In this document: one piece after another, positions 22,615-35,479 of the stretch
Layout: each line of letters opens with the position of its first letter
How positions within the stretch are numbered: position 1 is the first letter of the stretch
Source: Cercozoa sp. M6MM
Taxonomy: Eukaryota; Endomyxa: Ascetosporea
DNA length: 64,000 nucleotides
Strand: one strand, 5' to 3'
Assembly (NCBI GenBank): GCA_040357565.1
Contig: JBDODJ010000056.1
Translations under genes and position numbers: made by a program
Notes under the pieces: model-generated
The model's input: the letters and a program-made list of their open reading frames with translations, nothing else
What the model was told of the DNA's origin: nothing
Databases searched by the model: none

Positions 22615-25600
22615 TTATCTGCAATTGTGCGAACCTTTCATACCAGACAAAACAGAAGGGGATCGCCCGGTGGCTTCTTCGTTCAAAAAACTAGGTTTGT
22701 CCATATGGCTGTCGAGCATAGTATCGGCCGGAGTGGGTTTGAGCATGGTATCGCGTGCAATGTCGAATTCTTGTTCTTCGAGTTGTTTGGCTGAAACGCC
22801 GGCATTGCTGTTGTTGCCTGCTTTCTGTTGTTCACTCGAGTCGACTCTGTAGTTGGCACCACTGCTGGATGGCGTAGGTGTAAACAGTCCTTCCCTCTCA
22901 TTTTTCGAGAGTTGCGAACTTAGCACAGTACTGCACCAAAAAACGATATCAGCTCAGAGTGTACGGGGGTTTGCGCGTATATCGAAAGAAATTATGTTAC
23001 TCTAGAAGAGTCGAAACACGTTGTTGCAACTCGTTTATTTGAGTGCAGCGATCATTCAGTTCCTAATTTAACGCGGGAAAAGTACAGACACCATAAATAA
23101 AATTTACTCACGGGTCCGAACCAGGAAAATTCAAGTGTTGTTGTAAAACCTTTGTTGCCTCCTTTGTAGCAAGCTCGGCGTTCTCACGTAGTTTTTGCTC
23201 TAATTGGTTTCCAGGTTTGATGAACTGCAATGTTGTTTCATAAACAGTACCGTGTTCCAACTCATCTTCGATTTTTGCAAGTCTTCGTCGCTGTATTGAA
23301 GACACAACATTATTGAATGCTGATCTTTGTGTCAGCCGCTCGTGGTCTTGAGTTGACCGTTGGATTTGTTCTTCGAGTTGTTTGCATTTCCTCTTACTAC
23401 ACAAACATACGTTGCAATTTTCTCGGAATCTGTGACTTACACTTGCACAAGCTCAAAGGCAAATTCAAGCAGTGCGTCCTGTCGTCTTTGAAGCTCGCTT
23501 CCAAGAACCAGGGTTTGGGCAGAGCGTTGCCACCAACGCGCGAGAAACTCGTGGCGCAAATGCTGATGGGCGTCTTTGGTGCTTTCGTAAGTTTCATTAA
23601 GCTTTGCTCGACTTTGTTTCAGCTCATCGATTTTGTCGAGCACTTTGGACACGCAGCGCTCATCGGTGTTTGCGTCGCATTGCAGACGATTCAACTTCGC
23701 TCGGATGGCCATACTTTCGGATGCGGCTTTGTGAGCGCGAGCTTCGTTGTCTTGAAGGAGTTGCTCCATTTTTCGAAGCCTTCGCTGCACGGCAAGCTTT
23801 GTGTGTCGCATCTGGGAGGCAAGACTCGAGGCCTGGTCTGCTCGTCGTGATTCAACACACAGCGTCTTTTTTAGTTCCGCAATCTCACTGCGCAACCTTT
23901 GTTCACGCAAGTTAAACTTTGCCTTCAGCTCGTCCATTGCCTCGATAACGTCAGTTTCTACGCTCAGGCTACTTTCTGATACACCAGAAGTGTTTGAATT
24001 TCTGCCGCTGTGACTTATGGGATCATCTTCACCGCACATCAAAAGTTCACGTTTCCGACGAGAGAGCTCACTCATCTTTTCGACAACAGCAACGCGCTCA
24101 TCGTGCAAGGCGCGTTCGCGAATGTGTAGCTCGCGTTCTCTTTGTTCCAACCGCAGCTCTCGCTCGCACATCTTTTCACCACTTCGAGTACTGGCGTCGG
24201 TACTCCGTCGTCGGTGCTGTACAGTTTCCTTGTTGGCATTGAAAGTTGCTGGTTTTTTAACGCTTTCATCCACACTGATCGAGGCACGCCGAGAGGCTTG
24301 CATGCGCAGCTTTTGGATAACTTGTTTTTGAGCTGCGGTCGACTCTGGCACTGTTTTTGTGTCCTTTCTCGTCTTTGTGTCATGTTTTTTGTGACGTTCG
24401 CCATGAATCACGAAAGTCGAGAGCTCACTTCCTTCAGACGTGCGAAATAACAACGCAAACTTTCCGCTTCTGTCTTCTAGCGCGCAAACATCGGCGAGCC
24501 GTCGATGCTGTCCATCTCGGTCGCCAGAACTCCGATGTTGCCCATCGACGTCTCGAGTTGCAGCTTCGATTAAGTCGCTGTGAGCAAGGATTTCTCCTGT
24601 GCGCGCGTCGAGCAGTACGCAGATGGAGCTACTGAATACTGCGAACGTGTCAAGTGATTCCAAAAAAACGGCTCTTCGCACGCAGAAAGCTCCTGTTGAT
24701 GCCCTTTTGGCGTCCCAATCAAAAGTCTCTGCTATTCTGACAACGCAGCCGGTTGGTTTGAGAGAACTGATTTCCCATTGTACGCTCTGTGAATGTACAG
24801 TCGAGCATTTGTTGTTTCATTTTTTCTTCAAAACAAATTAGAAAAGTGATGTACCTTTCCTGCGCGGTCGATTGACCAGAAACAGGAAGTTCCGCCATCC
24901 TTTGTTGCGGGTACAAAAACAACGTCCACGACAGGTTCGTCGTGTTCTTTCAAAGTCGTGACCACGGTTCCATCCGTTCTCCATACTACTATATTCCCGT
25001 CCTGTTTGCAGAGAGAGAAAACGTCGGACGCTCAGTTTCTCAAAATCCAAATACTAGTGGAGAAACTACGGCTGTTCCGGCAAAGACGAGAGTTTCTCTA
25101 TCGCATCGCGCGCAACGAACAACAAGCACACCTCCGTCCAAGCCAAAGAACGTTTTGAGGCGTTGCGCGGGATTGGCGTTACTCAGCACTCGAAAGTTTA
25201 CATCGTTGCTTGTGGAACAAGTGATTAAGATGGGGTTGCTGCCGAACCAACAGGCTTCAGTATACATTTACGTACGAACATTTCAGTTTCGAGAAACAAA
25301 CCTGTTGAAAGGAGTGTCGCGGTCTGCACTGGTTACAGCGAGTGCTCTCAATGAGTGTGAGTGAGCGCGAAACGAGTACACTAGCTGAACCAATGGCAAG
25401 TTATTCGTTGCGCGTCCATTATAACTGACGACTTTCTGCAGGGAGATGCTACCATGATCATAGAGTGGATAAAACACTAAATAGACTGCATTATTACCAC
25501 GGAGCCATCACTGCAGCCAAGCCAGAGCCTGCCTTGTTGCGGTCCTGTCGGTTCGAAAAAGGAGGTCACCGCGAAAGCTTTGTGCTGGTATGTTCGACTT

Positions 25601-26075
25601 GTGTACAACTTGATTCGACACAATAGCGCGAGAGTTGTCCCATCGTGTACATTGAAACTCCCGTCTGTGCGAAGACATGAGCAGATTTACCTTGCAACAA
25701 TGTAAATTGAAAGTGTAAGTTTTAAAATTTACCTGTGCTACAAACGAAAATACGGTTCGCAGTGCTGCATACCGTCTTGCCTAGCGTCCGGAGCTGCAAA
25801 AACCAGCTGTCAAGATGTTTATGGGGATAACATGTTATTTGAGTCTTTTTAAATGGGAAGCCTAGAAACCTGCATTGCTCGTGACACTATCACGTGGGTC
25901 ATCGCATTTGGGCACTCTGAAGAATGCTCACGCCTGAGCAAAACCAAAACGACATATTTCCGTCAATCACTTGTTTCAGCGTTTTTCCGAGCTGCGACAG
26001 AAAGGGGAAAACAAAGGTTGATAATTTACAACTGTACGCTTTCGAAACGTTTGCAGCAGCCATCCTCTACGCTGC
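22615..26075 (-). CDS. WD40-repeat protein with long coiled coil
   Basis: Upstream exons give WD40-like blades: GRLWLGCSDGSV near 25510, AHSHSLRALAVTSADRD near 25330, ILITCSTSNDVNFRVLSNAN near 25200, and DGNIVVWRTDGTVV with SCFWSIDRAGK at about 24860-24990. A large exon (about 23437-24720) finishes the propeller (SSSICVLLDARTGEILAHSD) and continues into a charged coiled coil, e.g. ERELRLEQRERELHIRERAL, REQRLRSEIAELKKTL and LRKMEQLLQDNEARAHKAAS. A further coiled exon at 23108-23400 (KCKQLEEQIQRSTQDHERLT) and a Ser/Thr-rich last exon end at 22615. The start, perhaps MAAANVSKAY near 26070, is uncertain. This domain order is seen in ciliary and scaffold proteins, but I cannot name the family. Confidence 0.72.
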
Positions 26076-26319
26076 AGCGTACAAACGAGTCCTGACACTT
26101 AAAACTCTTACGAAATGCCTCACATTTGACCCGGATGTCACCGACTGACCGACCCTCACAACTAAACCACATTTTTGACCAGCGTGGTTTCAAACCCCTT
26201 AGATTTCAGTCAGGGAGATTGTTGGATAAAAAATTGGTAAACTGGATCCTCTACAGAGGTGTACATAGCAATCTTGTCTGGTCACAGTTTTTCGGCATTC
26301 GAGCTGCTGGAGAAAGATC
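26076..26319. promoter_or_regulatory. Probable divergent promoter, WD40 / formin-like genes
   Basis: The two genes point away from each other and their likely first exons are within about 250 bp. An open frame from 26126 on the plus strand may be 5' coding sequence instead, so the limits are soft. Confidence 0.35.
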
Positions 26320-29300
26320 ATGTGGCTGCGACGCGAAACACCAAAATCTCGTCGAAGACGACGCTCCAGCAGGAAGCACGCTGCTACAAGGTTTGAGAGG
26401 AAAAGTTTTTCGTCATGCAAAGTGCCGAACCCTGACTTTGATTCAACGACGAATCCAAACTGCCGGCAACCGAGATTTGCGTCTGAGGCTGCGCTGCGAA
26501 GAAAAAAAGAAGCTGCGTGGGATCCTCTGCGTTTCGATCGCGAGGAAAAGGAACGAAAGCGACGCGTTGAACTCGCGAAATTAAAAAAACGGAAGGAATA
26601 CGATGCGAAACGACGAGAGTGCGAACGGAAAGGAATTCTCGCTTCTTCGACGCTCACGCTCTCTCAGCATTCGCATGAACGTTACTTTAATGGCCAAGGG
26701 CCCGGTTCGGCCTCTTTTGGATTGGGAGGACGGTGTACTTGCCGCAAGCTTGGGCAGTTTGATGGGACTCGCCGAACTGGACGTATGCTCGTTGACGAAG
26801 CGCACCACAAGGAGTGCGTGTGTACATGCGGGCGTGAAGACGCATCTGCGAGTGTCAGCGGAAACGCGCAGTCTCGAAGCGGAGTCGTCACAGAAATTCC
26901 ATTGTTTCCACACATGAGATGGAAAGAAGGCTTTAGGTAAGTGAGTAATTTTCTCATGACTCGACCATCGGATGAAACCACATCGCTTCATGTATAGCTT
27001 GCAAGTGTGCTTGCCCGAGATTGACTGGACTCGTTGTTCAGCTGCCCGAATTCCTCCTGTTCTGGTAGGTTTATTTCACTTTTTAATTCATCCTCCCAGT
27101 CCAATATTTAGGTCTTGAGCAGTCTTGCCAAGCACCGAACAGTGCTAATACACTGCCTGACGATCTGTACTCGCACAAGCATGACCCCATACGACCACCT
27201 CTCCACCGCATTCAAATGGCAGGGTCCGGGGCAGTGTTCAGTGAAAGCGACGAGGCTTTCGCTGAAGGAACCATTTTTGAGCATGCAACGGAAGGAACGG
27301 GAAAACTCCGTATTCCTTTGAATGAAATTGAGGAGATTTTGCATCGCAAACCGCGCCAAAATCAAAAACGCAAAGCGTCGCAGTACGATCGTTTGTTCTG
27401 GTGCAACGCAGAGATACTGAATGGCAAGTGCATTCCGCTCCTCATCCCGCTGATGCGTGCCGCGCAACAAGAGGTCAGGCGAGAAGAACAAAAGACGAAA
27501 CTCCGCCACATAGACAGCACTGTTAAATTAGAGCAAGCCCCCGAAGCATTTGAAACGCGAAGCAAGCACTGGACGATGCGAGTCTCAGAGATGCTCAACA
27601 CTTCCCTCGACGACTTTCTGCATAGCAGACACATCGACGAGGACATTCGCAACCAAATCTATGCTTTCTTTCAGGTCGTTTCCAAGCATCACTTGCGAGG
27701 AATGCTCCGGAAGACGCCGGTCGTGGACATTGCGGAGCAAGATAAATCTGTGCATCTGCCTCTTTTGGCACAAGATTTCCTTCACACTATCTTTGAAAAG
27801 GTATACCATCGATTACCCGAATGATACGCACAGGGTGATTAGAAAGTTACTTGCCAGGTGTCGAATGAAGAAGTGGTTGCTTTCCTCGAGCTTCGTTTCC
27901 ATTTTGAAAAAGCCAAAGAGTTTGTCGATTCTTGCGACGCAGCTATTGCGAACTTGACAGAGGCACAAAACCAATGCGATCTTCTGCTTGCAGAAGCTGT
28001 GCAAAAAGGCGTTCAGCCCGTCTTGCGTGCGGTGCTCGCGTTGAACAATTTTGCGAACGTAAGCTGGTTCATACTGGAACTACAACCCTGTGGGAAGAGT
28101 CAGTTTGCTTGGTACTCAGATCAAGCAAAGCGGAAGACGCCGATCCAGCGCACTGTTTCTCCTACACTCAGTGCGATACTGGCTCGACAAACCTATCACT
28201 AGGCGCGCGGTAAGCTATGTTTCCTGCTTTATTACTTCTATCTAACTTACTTGGGTTCATGGCGCAGATTCGGGCTGTGCTGCGAACGTTGCTGCAGACC
28301 ACCGTGGGAAACAGTGAACTCCACAGTTTACTCCACAGCGACGACTACACGTGTTTGCGATCTTCTAGTTCTACTATCGCACAAACCCGCGCGGTGTCTG
28401 CGGGGTACACGAAACTTCAGGAACACCGCGACAGCTTGCACGAGGAGTTGGAAAAGTTTCACATGCAAGAGCTGCCATCCTTTTTAAAAACCGAGGTAAA
28501 GAATATCCAGCGTAGTATTTACTCGACGATAAACGTATTAAAACTGTAGTTCTTTATTATGATACGCTGCCATATATCGGCAGGTGACGGCGACTCAAGA
28601 CAAACTTCAACGCGCAGCTGACGCGGTTTGTGAAAGTCTAGTGAAGACAACGCGTCTGTTTGCCCAAGTGTGTCTGCTGTATCCACCGGCAAAGGACGTG
28701 TGCGCATTGGCGCGGCAACTCCTATTGCCTCCCGATCCTGGCAGCAAAGATAGAACTGGCATGCACACGGCAACGGAATATAACGACGACTTGGAAAATG
28801 ACCTCTGCGCCGCAAACACGAACAATAAAAGTGATGGAAAGAGAGGCGAACCAGAGTCACCGTCACCGGGAAGAAATTCAATGCAGAGGTCGTTTACAGT
28901 TGCTGCTTCGCCATCGGCCTATTCGTTATCGAGCAGCAAGACACAATCGCGCTCAGGCAGTGTTAGGAGCCGGAGCGCCCTAAAACCTGAAAACCTCACA
29001 AACAAAGATCTAGAAAACGACTTGGCCGTGATTGAAGCGGGTTGTCAAGTGCACGCTTGCATCGTTGACTTGCTGTGTCTCGTTGAGGTATAATCTATGC
29101 ACAAACACAAGAGTACCTGTCTTTGCGCCGGAAAGTATGGGTATGCATAGGAGACAAACAAGGCACTGGACAAGGGTGAAGCAAATGCGACCGGTCAAAA
29201 ACTCGATATTTACTGGAGCGAAGATGAAGTTCGTCAGTCGCGAGAGCTGTGGGATTCGGTGTCACGCGGCAGCTCGTGTGCGCAACCTGCCCCAGGAAAA

Positions 29301-29500
29301 GCAGCACTGACCGGTAACAGTGCGCTGTTCGCAGCCATTCGACCTCCAACACAAGCGAGAGCAAGAACGCGTACGGTGATGCGAACTCGGTCAAGAAAAC
29401 TACAGAAAGCAAAAAGTTGCTCACATTGCCTGCTGCGACACCGCGAGAAGCATTGCTCGCGGCTATTGCTTCGCGCAGAAAAGACTCAGACAAAGACTAG
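26320..29500 (+). CDS. Probable divergent formin (FH2-like) protein
   Basis: The N-terminal exon is basic and low complexity. From 27200 a helical region begins: SGAVFSESDEAFAEGTIFEH, then PLNEIEEILHRKP. Next are PLLAQDFLHTIFEK and, after an intron, VSNEEVVAFLELRFHFEKAK with EFVDSCDAAIANLTEAQ and VLRAVLALNNFAN. The last resembles the FH2 core around its GNxMN motif. A later exon has KLQRAADAVCESLVKTTRLF. The final exon ends PREALLAAIASRRKDSDKD with TAG at 29498-29500, which looks like a WH2 or diaphanous-autoregulatory motif and supports an actin role. No proline-rich FH1 segment is visible. FH2 similarity is weak by eye; a different helical family is possible. Confidence 0.5.
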
Positions 29501-29713
29501 CGCTTGGCGCGTTTGGCGAACTCGCCATTAAAATAGATACGGATTAACTACCAACATCGCTGGAATGGCACAGAAAAAACTGTTTCACTTTTCCTCTTTC
29601 TATTTTTTTAAATTCAAAAAACTATCGATATTCAAAAGTAAAACTAACAGCTCTGTGCGCAGAAGTGTGTGTGGGCAGTTTCTACTGTGGTAAAGTGTGC
29701 GCCACAAGATAAT

Positions 29714-30331
29714 ATGTCACAGTTGGAGCTCTTGCTGGTGGCTGACGCATCCGGTGGTCTTTTGGGTTTCTCGTGGTTCTTTGTGATGTACGTACTTGCC
29801 ACATGGGTAGAGGCGATCAAACAGTTGATCCCGAGACCAGTACCGATTCAGGTGACAGCTGAGGAACAGGTATGTCATTTTGCGAGGCAGGTCAAGGGTC
29901 CTTGATTGTTTGTGTGTTTAGGCTCAGATCGACGCCAAACTAAGCGCACTTGAAACCTTGGGCGAAAGTTTCGTCTCCAGTCTTCGTCAACAGTCATCAT
30001 TCCACAACGCTGCTTCCGTATGCTTGTTTTTAGTTTGTGTCGTCTGTTTGATGCTTGCGGGAATAGCTTCGCAAATGGATCGAAGAACGCGCGCAGGTGG
30101 TTGAACACGGCACTGAAACCGCCGTAGTTTATTTAATGTTTCTTCTTGTTCGAGATACAGACGGATGTTTTGTTCCAACAGGGCTGTGATCCGATGCGTT
30201 TTGGCGATGAGGAGGTATGTATTCTCTCTCCTGCACGTACGTGCAATGTGCATACAATTTGCGCGCAACAGAGATACGACCAGCTTGCGCACCGACAGCA
30301 ACAGGCGCAAAAAGCTGCAGTGCGCAAGTGA
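29714..30331 (+). CDS. Small single-pass membrane protein
   Basis: Five exons read in one frame from ATG 29714 (MSQLELLLVADASGG). A membrane segment follows (LLGFSWFFVMYVLATWV), then AIKQLIPRPVPIQVTAEEQ and a cytosolic or lumenal helical part: AQIDAKLSALETLGESFVSS, LRKWIEERAQVVEHGTETA, TDVLFQQGCDPMRFGDEE and a last exon ending QQAQKAAVRK (stop 30329-30331). Splice sites are clean. About 143 residues. The topology, N-terminal helix then coiled tail, resembles small organelle membrane proteins, but I do not recognise a family. Confidence 0.6.
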
Positions 30332-30723
30332 GTGATGGCAAATTATGCTGCGCGGCCGGTCTTGCGATTGATTACAGTCGGCGCGAACTTCGTCACCGCA
30401 CAGTTCACTGCCAGCGCGCACGCAGGATTTCGTTCCGAGTCGCGTTGCGGGTTCGGTTCAGCTTCGTTTTAGTTAGTTATTTCAGTCTTCTAAGAACACT
30501 GAAGCTTGGCGACACGCGACGAAGCCGTCAAACGTGCGTCATTGGGGTGCGACGCGAGGTCGTTCACAACACGTCCACGCAGACTCCCTTAGAGCAGCTA
30601 AGACAAAAGAAAACCCGTTGAGCTTCGTTTTGTACTCACGTCGCACTAACAAGCCACCCAGTAGCGTCGATTTCGTTTGTTTAATTTAGTCGTCGCATAT
30701 ACCTGCATCGATGGACGACACTC

Positions 30724-30796
<73 letters not shown>

Positions 30797-30992
30797 GTAG
30801 TAGTACGGTACGCGAGTTGCTTACTCTACCGAACGGAACGAACTTACGTTTGGTTTAAAATAATTTAAACCTAACTATAAGTTACCGTACGCGTACCGTC
30901 GGCCGTATACCGTATGTGATTTCATGTATAATAGGCACGGCACCGTTTGAAGGGTTGTCGCGCGTCGATCCGCGTCTACAGGGCGTGACTAC
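30332..30992. other. Intergenic with CT and TA microsatellite
   Basis: The stretch at about 30458-30500, read in reverse, weakly resembles the LINE 3' tail (CTTAGAAGACTG then ATAACTAACTA). A pure CT tract (about 30726-30778) runs into a TA tract to about 30797. Downstream, short GTAC-rich palindromic words recur. No gene is supported. Confidence 0.5.
30726..30797 (+). repeat. (CT)n(TA)n microsatellite
   Basis: About 27 CT units followed by about 9 TA units in intergenic sequence. It is the only long dinucleotide tract in the window that is not GT/CA and not within a gene. Confidence 0.95.
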
Positions 30993-31071
30993 TCACTCAC
31001 TGTCAAGCGACGTGTCCGAGTCGTAAAAGGCGGTCATGTTGTTGACTTGTTGAAGTGCTAGTGCCAGTGCC

Positions 31072-31120
<49 letters not shown>

Positions 31121-31130
31121 NNNNNNNNNN

Positions 31131-31195
<65 letters not shown>

Positions 31196-33075
31196 CACAA
31201 TAAATGCACACACGAAAGTGCGTGCGAGAAAGCAAGTACGTGAGTTCCGCGATGTCCGCGCGATTGCGCTTGTGCCTGCACAGAGTACAGGCACATGCCA
31301 CACACAGCGCATATCCAACAAGAAGAAAACGGTACGGCAACATAAAGCTGTTCGGCGAGTGCAGTGCCCGGCAGCGACAGCTTCATCTCCCGTGCCTCGC
31401 TCAAGACCACGCCGAGGTCCTTTGTAAGGTCATACTTACTCCGGTTGTTAATCTTTGTACCTTGACAAAATGATCAATAGAGAACCCGGGATTGAAGTCA
31501 CCCTTGAGAATGCGCGGTCCTGGACACACATACAGCATCGCTGTGACTACAACGTTGTGATTACTGTACACAAGGCATAAAACACCAAGTACCGTAGTTG
31601 CTCAGGGACCAGCTGCCAGCAGCGCCACCTTCTGCACGAAGATATCAAGAGCATTCAAAACCCCAATCGACACTACCAATGGCGCGGAGAGCTTGTTCGA
31701 CATCGAGTCCCGCCTTGTGCGCTGTGTGCGTGTGTGTACTCCCCGATAAGTGCAAAGACGCAGCCCCAACACAGACAGGCGTGCGTGTACCGTAGAGCAG
31801 GGCCTCACACATGCCAATCATGCCAGTGGCGATGGCGATCTGGTTGACCGATTTGGCGTGCTGACCGGCACCCGCTGTTACAGGAGCAGACAACAATGAC
31901 CTGGCAGTCAACCAAGTCAAGGGGAGGTACCTTCGCCCATGTGGTTCGTGGTTTTCGCCATACAGTCAAACAGTGGTTGCAACGACAACTACACAATCAT
32001 TGTGCAAGGTGCTAGTGTACAAACAAGTTATGTATCTCTACCACGGTGTCCTTGTCACCCCCCGCGAACATTACCAGTCTGCAAGAAACGGTAAATGCAG
32101 TGGGGGGGGGGGGGTAAATGGTTAGCACTGTCCGTTGCGCGCACCAACGTCGCCGCCACTGCACGGCGCGTCCACCACTCGCACATTCTGGGAGAGGGTC
32201 AGAAACAGGGTGAACGGGGAAGGGAAGATAATAACAAATGAGAGTAGAAAAAAGACACGTGCTTAAGTCCAACAGCGGCCATTTCTTTCGCGAGCGACGG
32301 CTCGCTCGTTGTCATATCTGCGACCGGTTTTGGTCAAGACTACAGTACAACTCTCGTCTATTTGATTCTGCACTACAGTACCGACAAAAACGCCGCCCTT
32401 GTTTTTGAATCCTTCAAGCACTCCGTTCTCTTCCCTGCATAAGGTAAAGATACCGTGCATCAAATACAAGTATCCACGAAGAGACAGCGCACATGAAGAC
32501 ACGCCGCACGTCTGACGGATACCCAACAATGCTAAACACAACGTCGCTGTGCACAAGACACACCGTATGATGAGGACCAGCCAGTATGGAGAGTCGGGGG
32601 CCTGAGACCGCACCTGTTCTCTGCAACCTCTCGTGGCGAGTGGCAAAGACGCGCGCCGCGGTCCTCCAGTGGAGCACACTTGCTCAGTGTGCGACTGCCA
32701 ACAGACGCGACACTCAACGGGAATCATTTCTCTCAAAATGAGTTTTTGGGGTTTAGTGTCAACAGGAAAATGATGTACCTGTAAACTGAGACTGAGTAAC
32801 CACTTTCAATCAGATGTTGGCACATCCACCTGCCAGCAATTCATCAGTCTCAGTTTACAGTTTGACACAATTGATATGACAGTTTGACATAATGTTTTGC
32901 GTTAAATGGAGGAACTTACCGTCCCATAACACCAGTGCCTATCCAACCGAGCTTCTGCGAAAGAAAGTGTGACAACCGAATGAAAATGTCTGATATGATT
33001 TTATCATACCGTTGAATGGTCTACTTGCAAAAAGCGTGCTCCTTCGCGCACAAAACCTCCAACGCGAGTGCCCAT
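30993..33075 (-). CDS. 3-hydroxyisobutyrate dehydrogenase-like beta-hydroxyacid dehydrogenase
   Basis: About eleven exons. The start at 33075 gives [17 protein letters not shown], then the Rossmann motif [11 protein letters not shown]. Next come [79 protein letters not shown], the substrate loop [25 protein letters not shown], the catalytic lysine in [46 protein letters not shown], and [20 protein letters not shown] with [13 protein letters not shown]. The stop is at 30993. All signature elements of the 6PGDH/HIBADH superfamily are present, so it should reduce or oxidise a small beta-hydroxyacid with NAD(P), possibly in valine breakdown. The last intron holds a long GT tract (sense) and an assembly gap. 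Confidence 0.9.
31076..31199 (-). repeat. (GT)n tract in dehydrogenase intron, with gap
   Basis: CA on the plus strand, so GT on the sense strand of the minus-strand host gene. Interrupted by the gap at 31121-31130. Confidence 0.95.
31121..31130. other. Assembly gap (10 N)
   Basis: Gap inside the repeat of the dehydrogenase intron. Confidence 0.99.
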
Positions 33076-33558
33076 TGCTAAACAATGGTTGCGTATATCT
33101 TTCTCTGTAACGATACAGTAGCTCGATATTGTGAAGTTTTAGCTTTTGCGTCCGTCGTTTTTGCCTGACTCGGACAGAAGGGACCGTGAATGACTAAAAC
33201 GAAAAATAAAAAAAGCTGTGCTACAGGGTCTTTGCGGTCGTGCTACTATCACGAGTGCTTCAACTACCGCTCAGGAGACTGCTCCGTAGTACGGATACTC
33301 TCCCACCTCATTTCGTTTTTGTGTCATTTCTGTTTCACAAATAATTCTGTTTAAAATTGTCACTGACGCTTGACCTGTTCACTGTTGCTAACGCATGTTT
33401 TCTTTGCGCGCTGTTAGCCTCATTTTTGTGTGTTTGGGTGAAATTTGGGTCGAAACAAGCTTGTTTGAGTTTCAGGTTTGTGACCTGTGGAGATTCAGCG
33501 GATAAGGTTTTCACTTTTGCTTGATTGTAGATTAAAAAGGATACCCGAACACGAAAAC
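33076..33558. promoter_or_regulatory. Divergent promoter region, dehydrogenase / unknown gene
   Basis: 483 bp between two start codons. It contains CAACTACCGCTCAGGAGACT at 33261-33280, a 20-bp word that recurs exactly at 37090-37109. No TATA box is obvious. The regulatory role is inferred only from position. Confidence 0.4.
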
Positions 33559-35307
33559 ATGACGTGTGAGTCAGCCACCATATATTCCATCACTTTTTGT
33601 TCGCCTTCTTGTAAGACACAATATTGTGTGCTTTCCTTGACGGCAGCAAACTTGCGCGAATTGACGTCGCTGCGTGAGATACGACAGCTTCGCGAGTCGC
33701 TGAAACGCCGTCGTCTTTTGATCGATAATGTGATTCGACAACTGGAGGTGCTCTCTTTTTTGTTTGTGTTTGTGTTTTCTGTTTTTTATGTTTTGCTCAT
33801 CTCGTCTGTCTGAATCCCTCAACTCAGCTGATGGAAGAGCAGCGGATACTGCTGGGCGATCCCGAAGTCGCTCGTTTGGCTCGTGGTGAGGGTGGTACTT
33901 TCGAGTGTTCGACTCCCTCGACGTGACGCTTTGCATTTGTGAGAATGGATGAGCAGGCATGCCGCCGTTGCCGTTGCTGGCAATGCGCGGCGTTGTTGAC
34001 GAGCTTGAGCGACCGATTCATCCGGTGAGCAAGAGTGACGACTCGGCTGGTACGATTTTTTGTTGTTGTGTATTAAACTACCATACCAAATATTCTGGGG
34101 TTGCTCGTACAAAAACAGTGCCTGCAAAACGCCGTCGTACAGGATCGTGGCGGAGTTCTTCCACACAGGTGTGCTTTTTTGTTTAGATTCAAGGAGCGAA
34201 GGAAACCGCATAACACTCCTTAATTTGTCTGGCACAGGACGCAGTGGCCGCGCTAGATCACGCGCTGGCCAAGGATCGCAACGAAGCGTACGCCGCCAAT
34301 CCCGTACCCTCCTTTTCGATCTATGTGTATCGTTTTTGGATTCTTAGTTGAGATATCAAGCAGACCTTTGACGTGTTGACACACCAGGACGTTGACGACG
34401 ACCTGCTGTCGGAGGACGTCGACGACTTCACCAGCACGCCTGCCATCACGCAGGAGTCGGTCCTGCAGGCTCTCAAGGCCGCCGATGCCACCACCGCTGA
34501 CACTGTATCGGGCCCGTCCCTAGCTGTGAGTGCACACCATAACTCTACACTATTTGTGTGTGTCTGTGTGATGGTAGGCACTAAACCCGCGAGAAGTCGG
34601 TGCCTACGTACTCAACCGCAGCACCCATGCTGACGACCCTGCTGTTGTAGCTTGTCATGTGTGTGTGTGTGTATGTGTGTGTATGTGTGTGTGTGTGTGT
34701 GTGTTTGTGTGTTTGTGTTTGTGTGTTTGTGTGTGTGATGTTCCCTATGTACATTGAGTGTGGATGATAGGTGCGTCAGCGCATTGCGCACATCCAGGTG
34801 ACCTCAGCGCAGGTCGCTGTCGTGCGCAACACGCTGAACGAACTCGCGATGCGCCAGGGCATCTACAAGATCGTCAAGTGCCGGCAACACCCCAGTTCCA
34901 ATAACTGCTGTACCCTTCCTGTGACGTATCGTCATACAAATCCTTTGTTGCAATAGTGCTTGGTATGTGTCTACTACGGCAGGTCACAAAGGAACACGCA
35001 CCTTCTACCGGCTTCTCACTGAGCAAGAGCAACAAGTGTTGGCGTCACTGCCGCGTACCGTCACTGGTCGCTCTGCTGGTACCTCATTCGCCAGAACCAC
35101 TATTCTTGTTAGTTGTACACGGTGTGTCACTTTTGGTAGCCGCGGCGACGATGACGTCACTCGCACTGTCACGTGCGCTCAAAGACGACACCTCTGAGGA
35201 CAGGTATAGGTGAAAGACGGCCGTGTGCTTGTTATGAATTGGTGTGAGTTGTGTGCAGTAAGCTGTCTGCGGACAGCACGAGCACGGCCTCGCCTGTGTC
35301 GCAATGA
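33559..35307 (+). CDS. Unrecognised, probably nuclear, acidic protein
   Basis: Exon 1 is only 7 bp (ATGACGT); splicing gives MTSNLRELTSLREIRQLRES and then LKRRRLLIDNVIRQLE, a charged helix. Later exons carry LMEEQRILLGDPEVARLARG, MPPLPLLAMRGVVDELERPI, basic AKRRRTGSWRSS, acidic DVDDDLLSEDVDDFTSTPA, LQALKAADATTADTVSG and VRQRIAHIQVTSAQVAVVRN. The penultimate part, GHKGTRTFYRLLTEQEQQVL, precedes a Ser/Thr-rich tail ending TASPVSQ (stop 35305-35307). A (GT)n-rich intron lies at about 34640-34770. The mix of coiled coil, nuclear-localisation-like basic patch and acidic stretches suggests a chromatin or transcription cofactor, but that is inference; no family is recognised. Confidence 0.6.
34656..34735 (+). 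repeat. (GT)n-rich intron tract
   Basis: Imperfect GT repeat with GTAT and GTTT interruptions, GT on the sense strand. Confidence 0.9.
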
Positions 35308-35479
35308 AACGCAAGCCTCCGCTCAGTCTATTTAAACTCGCGCGCCGACGGCACTCGCACAGCACGTCCGAATAGATTTACATCGGGTGACCCACCCACA
35401 TACCCAACAAACATCAATTCGATCGGATCGGGTTGCCTCACCTTCTCAAACACGCGTACGGTACTTGAGAGGCAACGCA

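Noticed and set aside
23317..24450. Plus-strand open frames opposite the coiled-coil exon
   Set aside because: They are shadows of the charged minus-strand coiled coil and have low-complexity Ser/Arg or Leu runs.
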